A stretch of DNA of 39,275 nucleotides from Candidatus Latescibacterota bacterium. Its GTDB lineage: Bacteria > Latescibacterota > UBA2968 > UBA8231. The notes below the pieces were generated by a model. It saw only the letters and a list, made by a program, of their open reading frames with translations, did not search any database and had not been told where the DNA came from. The position numbers and the translations under genes are program-made. Below, in pieces: positions 1 through 7,844 of the stretch. Each line of letters begins with the position of its first letter. Within the stretch, counting starts at the first letter, position 1. Location of the stretch: the NCBI GenBank assembly GCA_021295675.1, contig JAGWBY010000008.1, forward strand, positions 14,481 through 53,755, in the 5' to 3' direction.

Positions 1-60
1 GGCTAGCGCACCTGCTTCGGGAGCAGGGGGTCGCCGGTTCAAATCCGGCCACCCCGACCA
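1..60 (+). tRNA. tRNA-Pro(CGG), 5' end outside the window
   Basis: This is the 3' part of a tRNA. The anticodon stem is 11-15 paired with 23-27, and its loop TTCGGGA carries anticodon CGG (reads CCG, proline). The T arm is 33-37 paired with 45-49 around loop TTCAAAT. The acceptor 3' strand is 50-56, the discriminator A is at 57 and the CCA end is encoded at 58-60. The 5' acceptor strand and start of the D arm lie before the window. I saw no copy of the 3' end elsewhere in the window that would mark an integrated element. Confidence 0.93.
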
Positions 61-62
61 CG

Positions 63-103
63 AATTAAGTCCCTGTGAGCTTTTGACTTACAGGGACTTA
101 ATT
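63..103 (+). terminator. Hairpin after tRNA-Pro
   Basis: A perfect 14-bp inverted repeat (63-76 with 90-103, core AAGTCCCTGT) surrounds a 13-base loop and is followed by a T-rich stretch (TATTT). It begins three bases after the tRNA CCA end, so a Rho-independent-type terminator of the tRNA is the simplest reading. It lies only 17 bases before the ychF start, so it could also form in a ychF leader if transcription reads through. Confidence 0.6.
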
Positions 104-120
104 TATTTGCGATATGAGAT

Positions 121-1212
121 ATGGCTCTTTCCATCGGCATAATCGGCTTGCCCAATGTGGGCAAATCAACGCTCTTCAATGCGTTGACAGGAGATGGGGC
201 CGAGGTATCTAATTACCCATTTTGCACAGTGGCCCCCAATGTAGGTACCGCCGAGGTGCCGGATCCGCGCTTGGAGCGGCTAAGCGAAGTCATTCAGCCG
301 CAATCTACAACGCCTACCAGCATCCGCTTTGTCGATATTGCCGGGCTGGTGAGGGGCGCGAACCAAGGGGCTGGGTTGGGCAATCAATTCCTCGCCCACG
401 TCAGAGATGTGGATGCTCTAGTCCACGTGGTGCGCTGTTTTGACGACGCGCAAATAAGTCATGTAGATGGGGCGATTGACCCTTTACGCGATATTGAGAC
501 CATTGAAACGGAGTTGCTGCTGGCTGATTTGGCGGTGATGGAAAAGGCCGTACCCCATCTAGACAAAGTGGTCCGCTCTGAGCCGCGGAGCACGCGCGCA
601 CAAGAGCTGGCAGCCTGCGCCAAGGTCTTAGAGGGATTGCAGCGCGGAATGGGCGCGGCAGCGATGGGGTTGACCCCAGAAGAAAGGGACGCGCTCGCTG
701 CGTATAGCTTGCTGACAGCAAGGCCGGTGCTTTATGCGGCCAATGTCGGGGAGATAGAAGCTGGCGCGCCGGGGCTACGGGTGGGTCAGCTAGTCGAACG
801 CTATGGAGCGGACCAAGTACTGGTTGTCTCAGCGCAACTCGAAGCAGAGATGGTCGGTCTGAGCCAAGAGGAGAGAGCGGAATTCGTCCGGGAATTGGGG
901 CTGGAGCATGGGGGGATAGAGCGCTTAGTCCAGGCTGGATACAAACTGCTAGATCTTATTACCTTCTACACGCTCGCCAACGGCAAGCTACAGGCTTGGC
1001 AGTTGCCGTGTGGGGAAAAAACCCCACGTGCAGCCGGGCGGATCCACACGGATATGGAAAAGGGGTTTATCCGCGCAGAGCTGGCCCCTTGTGAGCAGCT
1101 AATTACTATGGGGGGATGGGCACCGCTGAAAGCAGCCGGACAATTGCGCAGCGAAGGCCGGGATTACGTCGTCGCTGATGGGGATGTAATCACTTTTCTT
1201 TTTAAGGCTTGA
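121..1212 (+). CDS. ychF: Redox-regulated ATPase/GTPase YchF (OLA1 family)
   Basis: Ribosome-associated P-loop NTPase of the Obg-related OLA1/YchF family. It is cytoplasmic, prefers ATP in characterised members and is linked to translation and stress responses. The 363-residue protein has the family's usual length. Visible motifs: P-loop GLPNVGKST (residues 9-17), G3 DIAGL (72-76) and NVGE (208-211) in place of the NKxD GTP-specificity motif, which is the hallmark of the family's ATP preference. A TGS domain fills about residues 279-361. The ATG at 121 gives the conserved N-terminus, although only a weak GAG lies upstream. It appears monocistronic, between the tRNA hairpin and the promoter of the microcompartment genes. 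Confidence 0.97.
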   Translation: MALSIGIIGLPNVGKSTLFNALTGDGAEVSNYPFCTVAPNVGTAEVPDPRLERLSEVIQPQSTTPTSIRFVDIAGLVRGANQGAGLGNQFLAHVRDVDALVHVVRCFDDAQISHVDGAIDPLRDIETIETELLLADLAVMEKAVPHLDKVVRSEPRSTRAQELAACAKVLEGLQRGMGAAAMGLTPEERDALAAYSLLTARPVLYAANVGEIEAGAPGLRVGQLVERYGADQVLVVSAQLEAEMVGLSQEERAEFVRELGLEHGGIERLVQAGYKLLDLITFYTLANGKLQAWQLPCGEKTPRAAGRIHTDMEKGFIRAELAPCEQLITMGGWAPLKAAGQLRSEGRDYVVADGDVITFLFKA

Positions 1213-1250
1213 AGCCCAGAAGAATCGCCTTGGGGAACGTTTTTTGTGTT

Positions 1251-1279
1251 TTGACGGAAGGTGTTAGGTCGCCTATCTT
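1251..1279 (+). promoter_or_regulatory. Sigma70-type promoter for the microcompartment operon
   Basis: TTGACG (1251-1256, 5/6 match to the -35 consensus) is followed after exactly 17 bases by TATCTT (1274-1279, 4/6 match to -10). A start near 1286 would give a leader of about 24 bases before the ATG at 1310. It sits in the only sizeable gap between ychF and the shell-protein gene. Called from sequence alone. Confidence 0.5.
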
Positions 1280-1309
1280 CTGCCGTTTAAACAAGAGCGA
1301 AACAGACCA

Positions 1310-1603
1310 ATGGGACGCGCCTTGGGCATGATTGAAACTCGCGGCTGGGTGGCTATGGTCGAAGCGGCAGACGCAATGGTCAAAGCCGCGGATGTCGAGG
1401 TGGTCGGCTGGCCGCAAGTAGGCGATGGACTAGTCTCGGTCATCGTCCGCGGAGATGTGGCCGCTGTGCGTGCAGCTACGGAAGCTGGTGCCGTGGCCGC
1501 AGCGAGTGCAGGTGAAATAGTCGCGCTCAGCATCATTCCCCGGCCGCATAAGAGCACGGAAGCTGCCTTATCCCTAATCCACCTCCCGGCAACTGCATGG
1601 TAA
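1310..1603 (+). CDS. Bacterial microcompartment shell protein, BMC-H (PduA/EutM type)
   Basis: Single-BMC-domain hexameric shell protein of about 97 residues, close to the normal size of PduA/EutM/CcmK proteins. Diagnostic segments are ALGMIETRG (4-12), [10 protein letters not shown] (18-27), the [11 protein letters not shown] strand and the C-terminal IIPRPH. The loop that lines the hexamer pore reads GDG (residues 38-40), placing an Asp where PduA has Ser. Its stop overlaps the next start by 7 bases (ATGGTAA at 1597-1603), so translation is probably coupled to the membrane-protein gene and through it to the aldolase. No BMC-T, BMC-P pentamer or aldehyde dehydrogenase gene is in the window. 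This is therefore either a satellite locus or the edge of a dispersed microcompartment gene set. Confidence 0.95.
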   Translation: MGRALGMIETRGWVAMVEAADAMVKAADVEVVGWPQVGDGLVSVIVRGDVAAVRAATEAGAVAAASAGEIVALSIIPRPHKSTEAALSLIHLPATAW

Positions 1604-2427
1604 TTGGGGCAAAAATCATCTTGGCAACGGCCCTACTGGGTTGGGCTGCATGGTACCTCGAACCGGCTGAATTGCTTGCAGCCGCTGGGCAGGTTGGTGG
1701 GGATAAAGTGCTCATCTGCGGGGCCATTGCCCTAGTGGGCATCGGCGTGCAATGGATTAAGTGGCAGCTATTGTTGCGCAACCAAATCCCTGAGGCCAAC
1801 AGGCGCGATGCGCTCTATTCGTTGCTAGGCGGAGCCGCCCTCGGTCTGGTGACACCGAGCCGTTTGGGAGAACTGGGGCGCGGCGTTTTCTTGGGGCGGA
1901 GCCGGACTAAGGCCGCGGTGCTGACGGCTGTGGACAAGTTGAGTTCGGCTGCGGTCACGTTGGGATTGGGGGCCGCAGCGGCATGGATTTTATGGCCTCA
2001 TCTCAGGGGCTTTTTGCTGTTGCTATTCTGTATCCTCAGCGCGCTGCTGTATTGGGGTTGGTGCCGCCGGAAAGCGAGTGGCCCGGTTGCATGGGGGGCC
2101 ATCGCCGGGTTATCCGTCTTGTTCAACTTGGTATTCATGGCGCAATTTTTCTATTTAGTCACCGCCAGCGTGAGCGCCGACTCAACTGTTGTGTTGGCGG
2201 TGCCGGTGGTATTTGCCCTGAAAACCCTGTTGCCCTTAGGGTTTTTGGATCTAGGGGTCCGCGAGGCCGCGGCCATTCTGGTATTTAGCAGCCTCGGCCT
2301 TGCGCCGCAACCCGCTTTTGTGGCCAGTATCCTGATTTTTGTCTGCAATGTGTGCTTGCCGGCTGGCTTGGGCTGGCTGTGGATTGGTAGCCGCCGATTG
2401 CGGACGATGGGAAAGGTCGCCTTATGA
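1597..2427 (+). CDS. Lysylphosphatidylglycerol synthase-like / UPF0104 flippase-domain membrane protein
   Basis: A 276-residue integral membrane protein with about seven hydrophobic segments. It carries the conserved [14 protein letters not shown] segment typical of the UPF0104 / MprF N-terminal flippase-like family (AglD-related). Family members are thought to flip or modify lipid-linked substrates, but most are uncharacterised and no soluble aminoacyl-transferase domain is attached here. The gene overlaps the shell gene by 7 bases at its start and the aldolase gene by 4 bases (ATGA) at its end, so the three form one translationally coupled unit. A link between the membrane protein and the microcompartment pathway is inferred only from this arrangement. 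Confidence 0.8.
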   Translation: MVIGAKIILATALLGWAAWYLEPAELLAAAGQVGGDKVLICGAIALVGIGVQWIKWQLLLRNQIPEANRRDALYSLLGGAALGLVTPSRLGELGRGVFLGRSRTKAAVLTAVDKLSSAAVTLGLGAAAAWILWPHLRGFLLLLFCILSALLYWGWCRRKASGPVAWGAIAGLSVLFNLVFMAQFFYLVTASVSADSTVVLAVPVVFALKTLLPLGFLDLGVREAAAILVFSSLGLAPQPAFVASILIFVCNVCLPAGLGWLWIGSRRLRTMGKVAL

Positions 2428-3146
2428 ATGCGGCGTATGCGATAAAAAAAGAAATATGCGAAGTAGGGCACAGGGTCTATCAGCGCGGATACGTAGCGGC
2501 CAATGACGGCAATATCAGCGTCCGCATAGAGGACGATCTAGTGCTGTGTACTCCGACTGGAGTAAGCAAGGGCTATCTGAGTGCAGACATGCTGGCCACC
2601 TGCGATATGGAGGGCCGGCAGGTAGCGGGATCGATGAAAATATCGTCGGAAATCCGCATGCACCTCGAAATCTATAAGTTGCGGCCCGACGTCCGCGCCG
2701 TCGTCCATGCACATCCGCCGACCGCGACCGGTTTTGCCGTCGCGGGTATTGAGCTAACTCAGTGCGTATTGCCGGAGGTCATCGTCAGCCTCGGAGGCAT
2801 TCCACTCGCGGACTACGGCACGCCCGGCGGTCCCGATATCGTCGAGCCGATGAAGCCGCTTTTGCGGCAATACGACGCCGTTCTAATGGCCAATCACGGA
2901 GTGGTTACCGTGGGCCAACACGTCATGGATGCCCATTTCAAGATGGAGACCGTCGAACACTTTGCCCAGATCACCTTGGTCGCGCACCAACTCGGCGGTA
3001 TTCGCACGCTGGGGGGTAAAGACGTGGAAGATCTCACGAATCTGAGAAATCGCTTTGGAATTGGGGATCGGCCGTCTTGTGAGGTGGCGGGAGAAAGCGA
3101 TCTAGTCGAGCGGATTACCGAGGAAGTCCTGCGCCAACTGCGCTAG
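2424..3146 (+). CDS. Class II aldolase (L-fuculose-phosphate aldolase-like) with probable encapsulation peptide
   Basis: Zinc-dependent class II aldolase/adducin-fold enzyme, expected to cleave L-fuculose-1-phosphate or a related sugar phosphate to dihydroxyacetone phosphate and lactaldehyde. Metal ligands H95 and H97 (HAHPP), H158 (ANHG) and catalytic E76 (SSEIRMH) sit at a constant +3 offset from E. coli FucA E73, H92, H94 and H155. At 240 residues it is about 25 longer than FucA. The extra C-terminus ends in SDLVERITEEVLRQLR, an amphipathic helix after a poorly conserved linker, which is the usual form of a microcompartment encapsulation peptide. With the BMC-H gene two genes upstream, it is a good candidate cargo enzyme of a fucose/rhamnose-type compartment (the planctomycete PVM type). 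Exact substrate not determined. Confidence 0.88.
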   Translation: MNAAYAIKKEICEVGHRVYQRGYVAANDGNISVRIEDDLVLCTPTGVSKGYLSADMLATCDMEGRQVAGSMKISSEIRMHLEIYKLRPDVRAVVHAHPPTATGFAVAGIELTQCVLPEVIVSLGGIPLADYGTPGGPDIVEPMKPLLRQYDAVLMANHGVVTVGQHVMDAHFKMETVEHFAQITLVAHQLGGIRTLGGKDVEDLTNLRNRFGIGDRPSCEVAGESDLVERITEEVLRQLR

Positions 3147-3169
3147 CTGGGCACGCGATGCGAGGAAGT

Positions 3170-4168
3170 ATGAGGTTTATAGGACTAATCGCCGCGGTAA
3201 TCGGGATCGTAGTTCCGGCTAGTGGCCAAGCCATCGTCGAGGCGGTCCAGCGCGGAGACTCCCTGTTGGCGCAAGGACAGCCTAAGCAGGCGTTAGCCGA
3301 ATACAAAAAGGCGCATGAACTAGGTGCTGGCAGCGCGATATTTCTCAATCGCTTGGCCAGCCTCTACATGCAGACCGGCGGCTATAAACAGGCGGCTGAA
3401 TCGCTGCAAAAATCACTCGCTGAAGACCCTAGGCAGCTACCGGTATATTCGGCGTTGGGAGAAGCCTTTTTAGCCATGGGCCAGCTAGATTCGTCTATTT
3501 TTTACGTCGAACAAGCAAGCATTCTGGCTCCGTCTTCAACCAAAGTCCACAGCACCCTCGGTTATCTCTACATGCAGGCTGGGCAGAGCGAAAGGGCGCG
3601 CGAACGCCTCGACCGGGCCTTGGTACTAGATGCCAAAAATGCGGAAGCCTATCGCCTATATGGATATTACTACGCGGAAAAAGACTCGGTAGATCAAGCT
3701 ATCGAACAATATCAAAAGTTGGCGGAGTTGTCGCCGGACAATGTAGAAGCCTACAACAACATCGCCTTCCTCCTCGCCGGAGTCGGACGCTATGCCGAAG
3801 CACTTGAGTATTACAAACGAGCTAAAGATCAGGCGCAGGATCCCTACCTAGCTCAGGCAATCACGGCCAAAATCGAAGAGGTACAGGCGATGCTGGCCGG
3901 TGAGATGCGAGCGCGCTACATATTGGTCGAAACAGAAGCATCCGCACGCGAAATCCTCGAAAAAATGGCTCAAGGAGCCGATTTTTCCCAACTAGCGCAG
4001 CAGCTTTCCATCGCACCCAACGCCAATCAGGGAGGGGATTTGGGTTTTTTTAGGCCGGGTGAACTCATGCCTGAAATTGAGGAAGTGGTAGGGCAACTGA
4101 AAATTGGCGAAATAAGTTCAGTCGTGGAATTGCCCGTGGGGTACATTGTAGTACAGAGATTGAACTAA
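3170..4168 (+). CDS. Secreted TPR protein fused to a parvulin-type (PpiC) domain
   Basis: The N-terminus MRFIGLIAAVIGIVVPASGQA looks like a signal peptide with cleavage after ASG, so the protein is probably exported. Residues about 25-245 form five or six tetratricopeptide repeats. The last 85 or so residues (from RARYILV, through QGGDLGFFRPGELMPEIEE, to SSVVELPVGYIVVQRLN) match the PpiC/parvulin rotamase fold. I chose the ATG at 3170, just after GAGGAAG; an in-frame ATG at 3158 lacks a ribosome site. A role in folding or assembly of exported proteins is inferred. TPR regions and parvulins occur together in outer-membrane biogenesis factors, but I do not recognise this exact architecture as a named family. 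It follows the aldolase by about 23 bases and may share its transcript. Confidence 0.82.
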   Translation: MRFIGLIAAVIGIVVPASGQAIVEAVQRGDSLLAQGQPKQALAEYKKAHELGAGSAIFLNRLASLYMQTGGYKQAAESLQKSLAEDPRQLPVYSALGEAFLAMGQLDSSIFYVEQASILAPSSTKVHSTLGYLYMQAGQSERARERLDRALVLDAKNAEAYRLYGYYYAEKDSVDQAIEQYQKLAELSPDNVEAYNNIAFLLAGVGRYAEALEYYKRAKDQAQDPYLAQAITAKIEEVQAMLAGEMRARYILVETEASAREILEKMAQGADFSQLAQQLSIAPNANQGGDLGFFRPGELMPEIEEVVGQLKIGEISSVVELPVGYIVVQRLN

Positions 4169-4176
4169 AATAAGTC

Positions 4177-4209
4177 GCGGCTAGGGCACCCCAAGGGTAC
4201 CCTAGCCGC
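4177..4209 (+). terminator. Strong hairpin after the TPR-parvulin gene
   Basis: A 15-bp stem (4177-4191 with 4195-4209, one C/A mismatch) around a 3-base loop, starting 8 bases after the stop codon. No U-tract follows (GCTGGGAGG), so it is either an atypical terminator or a 3'-end-stabilising hairpin. It marks the likely end of the microcompartment/TPR transcription unit. Confidence 0.5.
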
Positions 4210-4294
4210 TGGGAGGGATACGAACCATGACCGGAATGGCTCGCATAGATTAAACGCCCTAGGAAGAGAGAGGTTCCACGTTAGTGCTACTTTT

Positions 4295-4306
4295 TTGAAT
4301 ATTCAA
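4295..4306. promoter_or_regulatory. 12-base perfect palindrome in a leader (possible operator)
   Basis: TTGAATATTCAA is a perfect palindrome directly after a T-tract and 18 bases upstream of the ATG at 4325. The rest of the 156-base gap (4169-4324) holds only the hairpin at 4177-4209 and no recognisable -35/-10 pair. A binding site for a dimeric regulator is possible but not demonstrated. Confidence 0.25.
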
Positions 4307-4324
4307 TACCCAGGGGTAGCAAGG

Positions 4325-4816
4325 ATGAACGCGGATGAACTGCGCGATGTTGAGGAGCGACTTGAAGCCTTGGAGTCGCTGGCCAAGCTGTTTGGACATT
4401 CATGGCTCGAATACGTCAAGAGCCAGATACAGGACGAAAAAATAAGGGCCTATCTGACGGTTTTTGACGATGCTTTTCCCGGGCTGGATCACGTCGTCGA
4501 ATTCGTGCGCCAGAATGCTCCAGCACTTGCTGCTGGTGAGGGAGTCCAAGAAAATTTTGCCAGCTTGGCACAGGCACTTCTACAGCGTCAGGTCGAAGAC
4601 GCAGGTTTGTTCTCCAGCGATGCGGAAGTTGTAGGAGAAATCACCGCGCCCGACGACTCCCGTGCTGATGCCCGGCAAAGCATCCAAGCTGCGCCCGACG
4701 ATACCGATGAGAACATTGAGGTCTTGCGCGGCGACAAGCAAGAGAATCTAAGAAAAGCGACGAGCGATGAAGAAGAGTCGAAAAACGAGGACGAAATAGA
4801 TGCCCTTTTTGGCTAA
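4325..4816 (+). CDS. Hypothetical protein with acidic C-terminus ending DEIDALFG
   Basis: A 163-residue soluble protein of unknown function. The first 90 or so residues are predicted helical (MNADELRDVEERLEALESLA start) and the last 70 are acidic and low-complexity (ATSDEEESKNEDE). It ends in DEIDALFG, which resembles the short DEIDALL-type motif at the N-terminus of flagellar FliM and similar tails on other signalling proteins. A docking role is only a guess. The ATG at 4325 is preceded by AGGGG at a good distance and is preferred over an in-frame TTG at 4295 inside the palindrome. It is followed after 35 bases by thrC. Confidence 0.7.
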   Translation: MNADELRDVEERLEALESLAKLFGHSWLEYVKSQIQDEKIRAYLTVFDDAFPGLDHVVEFVRQNAPALAAGEGVQENFASLAQALLQRQVEDAGLFSSDAEVVGEITAPDDSRADARQSIQAAPDDTDENIEVLRGDKQENLRKATSDEEESKNEDEIDALFG

Positions 4817-4851
4817 ACAAGCCCTGATTCACCCCAACAGAGCGAGTTGGC

Positions 4852-6216
4852 ATGCCCTATTCCTATAATGCTTGGTTCCAGTGTCTCAATTGCGACGGCG
4901 AGCGCTATCGGCTAAACGAGATAGTCTATCACTGTCAAAAATGTGGAGGGCTGCTCGAAGTATGCCACGATATGGATCCCTTACAGCGGCGCTCGGGCGG
5001 CGAGTGGCGAGCGCTCTTTGACCAGCGCTACATGAGTTCGGTACACCCATATGGGAGTTCGGTTTGGGGCAAGAAAGAGGTGGTTTGCCCCCTCGTCGAA
5101 GACGAAAACGTGGTCTCTATGTACGAGGGGGGAAGCAATCTGCTCTGGGCCGAGCGCTTGGGAGCCGAGCTAGGTATGGAAGATCTGTGGATAAAGCAAT
5201 GCGGCAATAGCCACACGGGTTCGTTTAAGGATCTGGGTATGACCGTATTGGTTTCCATGGTCAACCAGATGATTGCCGAGGGCCAGTCTATACCTGCAGT
5301 AGCTTGTGCCTCAACCGGGGACACCTCGGCGGCGTTGGCTGCGTATTGCGCGGCCGCTGGCATTCCGGCAATCGTGTTGTTGCCCAAAGACATGATTTCC
5401 ACCGCCCAGCTCATCCAGCCCATAGCCAATGGCGCGCTGACGCTTGCCCTGCGCACCGACTTCGATGGGTGTATGGCCTTGGTGCAGGAAATCTGCCGCC
5501 GTGACCAAATCTATCTGGCCAACTCGATGAATTCGCTCCGCATTGAAGGGCAGAAGACTATCGCGGTTGAGCTGTTACAGCAATTTCACTGGGAGGTCCC
5601 CGACTGGGTCGTTATCCCGGGCGGCAATCTGGGTAATGTCAGTGCTTTGGGGAAGGGGTTTATCGAGGTCCAGCAAATGGGGCTTATAGATAAGCTGCCG
5701 CGCCTTGCCGTCGCCCAAGCAGCCCAAGCCAATCCGCTTTATCTCAGTTATCTGGATGGGTTCCGCACCTTTGAGCCGCAAACGGCCCGCGATACCTTGG
5801 CCAGCGCCATCAAAATCGGCAATCCCGTAAGCCGAGAGAGGGCCATTCGCACCTTGCAGCACTTCGACGGCATCGTCGAAGAGGCTACGGAAGACGAATT
5901 AGCCAACGCCTGTGCAAGGGCCGACAGCAATGGATTGTTCACCTGTCCGCACACGGGCGTTGCCTTAGCAGCCTTAGAGAAATTGATCGTCGCAGGGCAT
6001 ATCGAGCCCAAGAGTCGGGTGATCGTAATCTCCACGGCGCACGGGCTGAAATTTCCAGATTTCAAGGTGAAATACCACGAAGACCAATTGCAGGAATTCC
6101 ACGTCGAACCACAGCATCGCAATCTACCCATTGAGGTCGAAGCCGAATACGAGGCCGTGCATCGGGCCGTTCTCGAAGCCATAGAGCAGCGAACGCTGGC
6201 CACGGCCTGCCACTGA
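4852..6216 (+). CDS. thrC: Threonine synthase with N-terminal zinc ribbon
   Basis: PLP fold-type II enzyme converting O-phosphohomoserine to threonine, the last step of threonine synthesis. The 454-residue protein begins with a CxxC...CxxC knuckle (C11, C14, C28, C31), common in archaeal-type and many bacterial ThrC. The PLP lysine is K126 in [10 protein letters not shown], and the phosphate-binding glycine loop is PGGNLGN (256-262). [10 protein letters not shown] (152-161) is the substrate-side loop. It is followed after 13 bases by the cystathionine-gamma-synthase-like gene. The pair controls the two fates of activated homoserine, threonine versus methionine. Confidence 0.94.
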   Translation: MPYSYNAWFQCLNCDGERYRLNEIVYHCQKCGGLLEVCHDMDPLQRRSGGEWRALFDQRYMSSVHPYGSSVWGKKEVVCPLVEDENVVSMYEGGSNLLWAERLGAELGMEDLWIKQCGNSHTGSFKDLGMTVLVSMVNQMIAEGQSIPAVACASTGDTSAALAAYCAAAGIPAIVLLPKDMISTAQLIQPIANGALTLALRTDFDGCMALVQEICRRDQIYLANSMNSLRIEGQKTIAVELLQQFHWEVPDWVVIPGGNLGNVSALGKGFIEVQQMGLIDKLPRLAVAQAAQANPLYLSYLDGFRTFEPQTARDTLASAIKIGNPVSRERAIRTLQHFDGIVEEATEDELANACARADSNGLFTCPHTGVALAALEKLIVAGHIEPKSRVIVISTAHGLKFPDFKVKYHEDQLQEFHVEPQHRNLPIEVEAEYEAVHRAVLEAIEQRTLATACH

Positions 6217-6229
6217 AAGATCAAATACA

Positions 6230-7411
6230 ATGAACCACGATGGTTTTGCCGGAGAATCGACCCGTTCCGTTCACGGGGGCGTGAAACGAGATAAGTTTGC
6301 CCAGTCTCTCATCGAACCCATTGCCCAGACCGCCACCTATACCTTTGCCGATCTAGATGAATTTGTCGCTTTTAAGGCCGGCGAAAAATCACTCTATGAA
6401 TACGGGCGCTATGGCAATCCGACCCAGCGGGCAGCCGAGGGCAGAATAGCCGCCTTGGAAAACGCCGAAGCCGCTTTGCTCTTCCCGTCGGGCATGAGCG
6501 CGATTACCTCGGTGCTCTATGCAATGCTGCGCAGTGGGCAACACTTGGTGCTGATGGAAGATTGCTACCGGATGACGGCCAAATTCTGCGAAGTCTTGGC
6601 CAAATTCGGCATTGAATCGACCATAGTTAAGCCCGGTAACATGGATGCGTTGGCGGCTGCGGTGCGCCCAGAGACCCGCTTGATCTTTACCGAATCGCCG
6701 ACCAATCCCCATCTACACGTCCTCGATTTGGAACACCTCGTCGCTTTTGCCAAACAGCGGCGTCTCAAGGTTATCATCGATAGCACCTTGGCCACGCCGG
6801 TTAATCAAAGGCCGCTTGATTTCGGGGTTGATCTGGTCATCCATAGTGCTACCAAATACCTCGGTGGGCACAACGATCTGATGGCGGGTGCCATCTGCGG
6901 CAAGGCTCCTTTAGTCGAGGCCATTGGCGAATACCAACGAATCACCGGCGGGATCGTTGACCCCAACACCTCGTTTTTATTGATCCGGGGATTGAAGACG
7001 CTCGCATTACGCGTTCTGCGGCAAAATGATACAGCCCTGACAGTAGCCCGGTTTCTAGAAGCTCATTCCAAGGTTCGTCAGGTCTTTTACCCAGGCCTCG
7101 AAAGCCACGTCGATCACTGCGTCGCCAAAGAGCAAATGCGCGGTTTTGGCGGTCTGATCAGCTTTGAGATCGACGGCACCCCCGAGCAGACGCGGAATTT
7201 CGTTCATCGGCTAGCCGTGCCTTATATTGCGCCGAGCATGGGGGGGGTGGAGACTCTCGTCTCGCATCCGGCGACTGTTTCTTATTACGATTTGAGTGAG
7301 AAGGAGCGGCTGGCCATTGGTATCACCGACCAGTTGGTGCGCTATGCCGTGGGCATTGAGGACGCCGATGAACTAATCGGCGATATAGAGCGCGCGCTTG
7401 AGGCAGTCTAA
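6230..7411 (+). CDS. Cys/Met metabolism PLP enzyme, cystathionine gamma-synthase-like
   Basis: Fold-type I PLP enzyme of the trans-sulfuration family. Signature residues: Y58 and R60 in YEYGRYGNPT (phosphate-binding from the neighbouring subunit), SGMSAI (87-92), D184 and PLP lysine K209 in SATKYLGGHND. At 393 residues it has normal length. The YGRYGNPT and TKYLGGH forms are close to plant and bacterial cystathionine gamma-synthases, and the position directly behind thrC supports use of an activated homoserine. Cystathionine gamma-lyase, methionine gamma-lyase or O-acylhomoserine sulfhydrylase cannot be excluded from motifs alone. It is convergent with the toxin gene, with only 4 bases between the stops. 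Confidence 0.88.
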   Translation: MNHDGFAGESTRSVHGGVKRDKFAQSLIEPIAQTATYTFADLDEFVAFKAGEKSLYEYGRYGNPTQRAAEGRIAALENAEAALLFPSGMSAITSVLYAMLRSGQHLVLMEDCYRMTAKFCEVLAKFGIESTIVKPGNMDALAAAVRPETRLIFTESPTNPHLHVLDLEHLVAFAKQRRLKVIIDSTLATPVNQRPLDFGVDLVIHSATKYLGGHNDLMAGAICGKAPLVEAIGEYQRITGGIVDPNTSFLLIRGLKTLALRVLRQNDTALTVARFLEAHSKVRQVFYPGLESHVDHCVAKEQMRGFGGLISFEIDGTPEQTRNFVHRLAVPYIAPSMGGVETLVSHPATVSYYDLSEKERLAIGITDQLVRYAVGIEDADELIGDIERALEAV

Positions 7412-7415
7412 GGAG

Positions 7416-7844
7416 TCAGAAGTTTAAGTCGGCCAAGAGCACGGTCCAAGGCAGGGAGGCGATTTTGCGGTACAGATCGCTGTCGCCGGTCACGGCTTGG
7501 CAGCGGAGATGGGCACCTAAGGCAATGAAGCCGGCGGCGTACATGCTGATGGAATGCTCAAAGGCGATTTGAGTGGCTTTGCGGGTAATTTCGGCGTTGT
7601 AGGGCACAATATCCAAGTGCATGTACTCCAAGCTGGCCAAGGCGTCGTCGATATGGGTGCGATCGAATTGGCGGCTTTCCTTGAGGACATGAGCCAATTC
7701 GTATATAGATTGATCGAGCACGGTCAGCGCGATTCTTTCCGCTAGCTGCTCTTGGCGCAGGCCAAGGGCCTTGTGGGTATCCATATCGTGCGCTGGAGAA
7801 AACCACCTCAGCATAACGGAGGTATCTAGCGCGTAGCGAATCAC
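7416..7844 (-). CDS. PIN-domain toxin, VapC-like, with an altered active site
   Basis: A 142-residue PIN-domain protein, expected to be a ribonuclease toxin of a type II toxin-antitoxin pair. Acidic residues are visible at D7 (ALDTSV), E49 (SIYELAHVL) and D121/D123 (TGDSDL). The third acidic position, normally YDA before a conserved ALA helix, reads YAAGFIALG, so the expected Asp at about residue 103 is Ala. Metal binding may be weakened, or D121/D123 may compensate. The start overlaps the antitoxin stop by 4 bases (7841-7844), the usual coupled arrangement. Confidence 0.87.
   Translation of the reverse strand: MIRYALDTSVMLRWFSPAHDMDTHKALGLRQEQLAERIALTVLDQSIYELAHVLKESRQFDRTHIDDALASLEYMHLDIVPYNAEITRKATQIAFEHSISMYAAGFIALGAHLRCQAVTGDSDLYRKIASLPWTVLLADLNF

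Noticed and set aside
1..60. tRNA-Pro as an integration site
   Set aside because: No copy of its 3' end was seen elsewhere in the window and the next gene is the core gene ychF.
5028..5456. Long antisense frames inside thrC, prs, pnp, leuS and nusA
   Set aside because: They have no family motifs, no ribosome sites and lie opposite strongly conserved genes.
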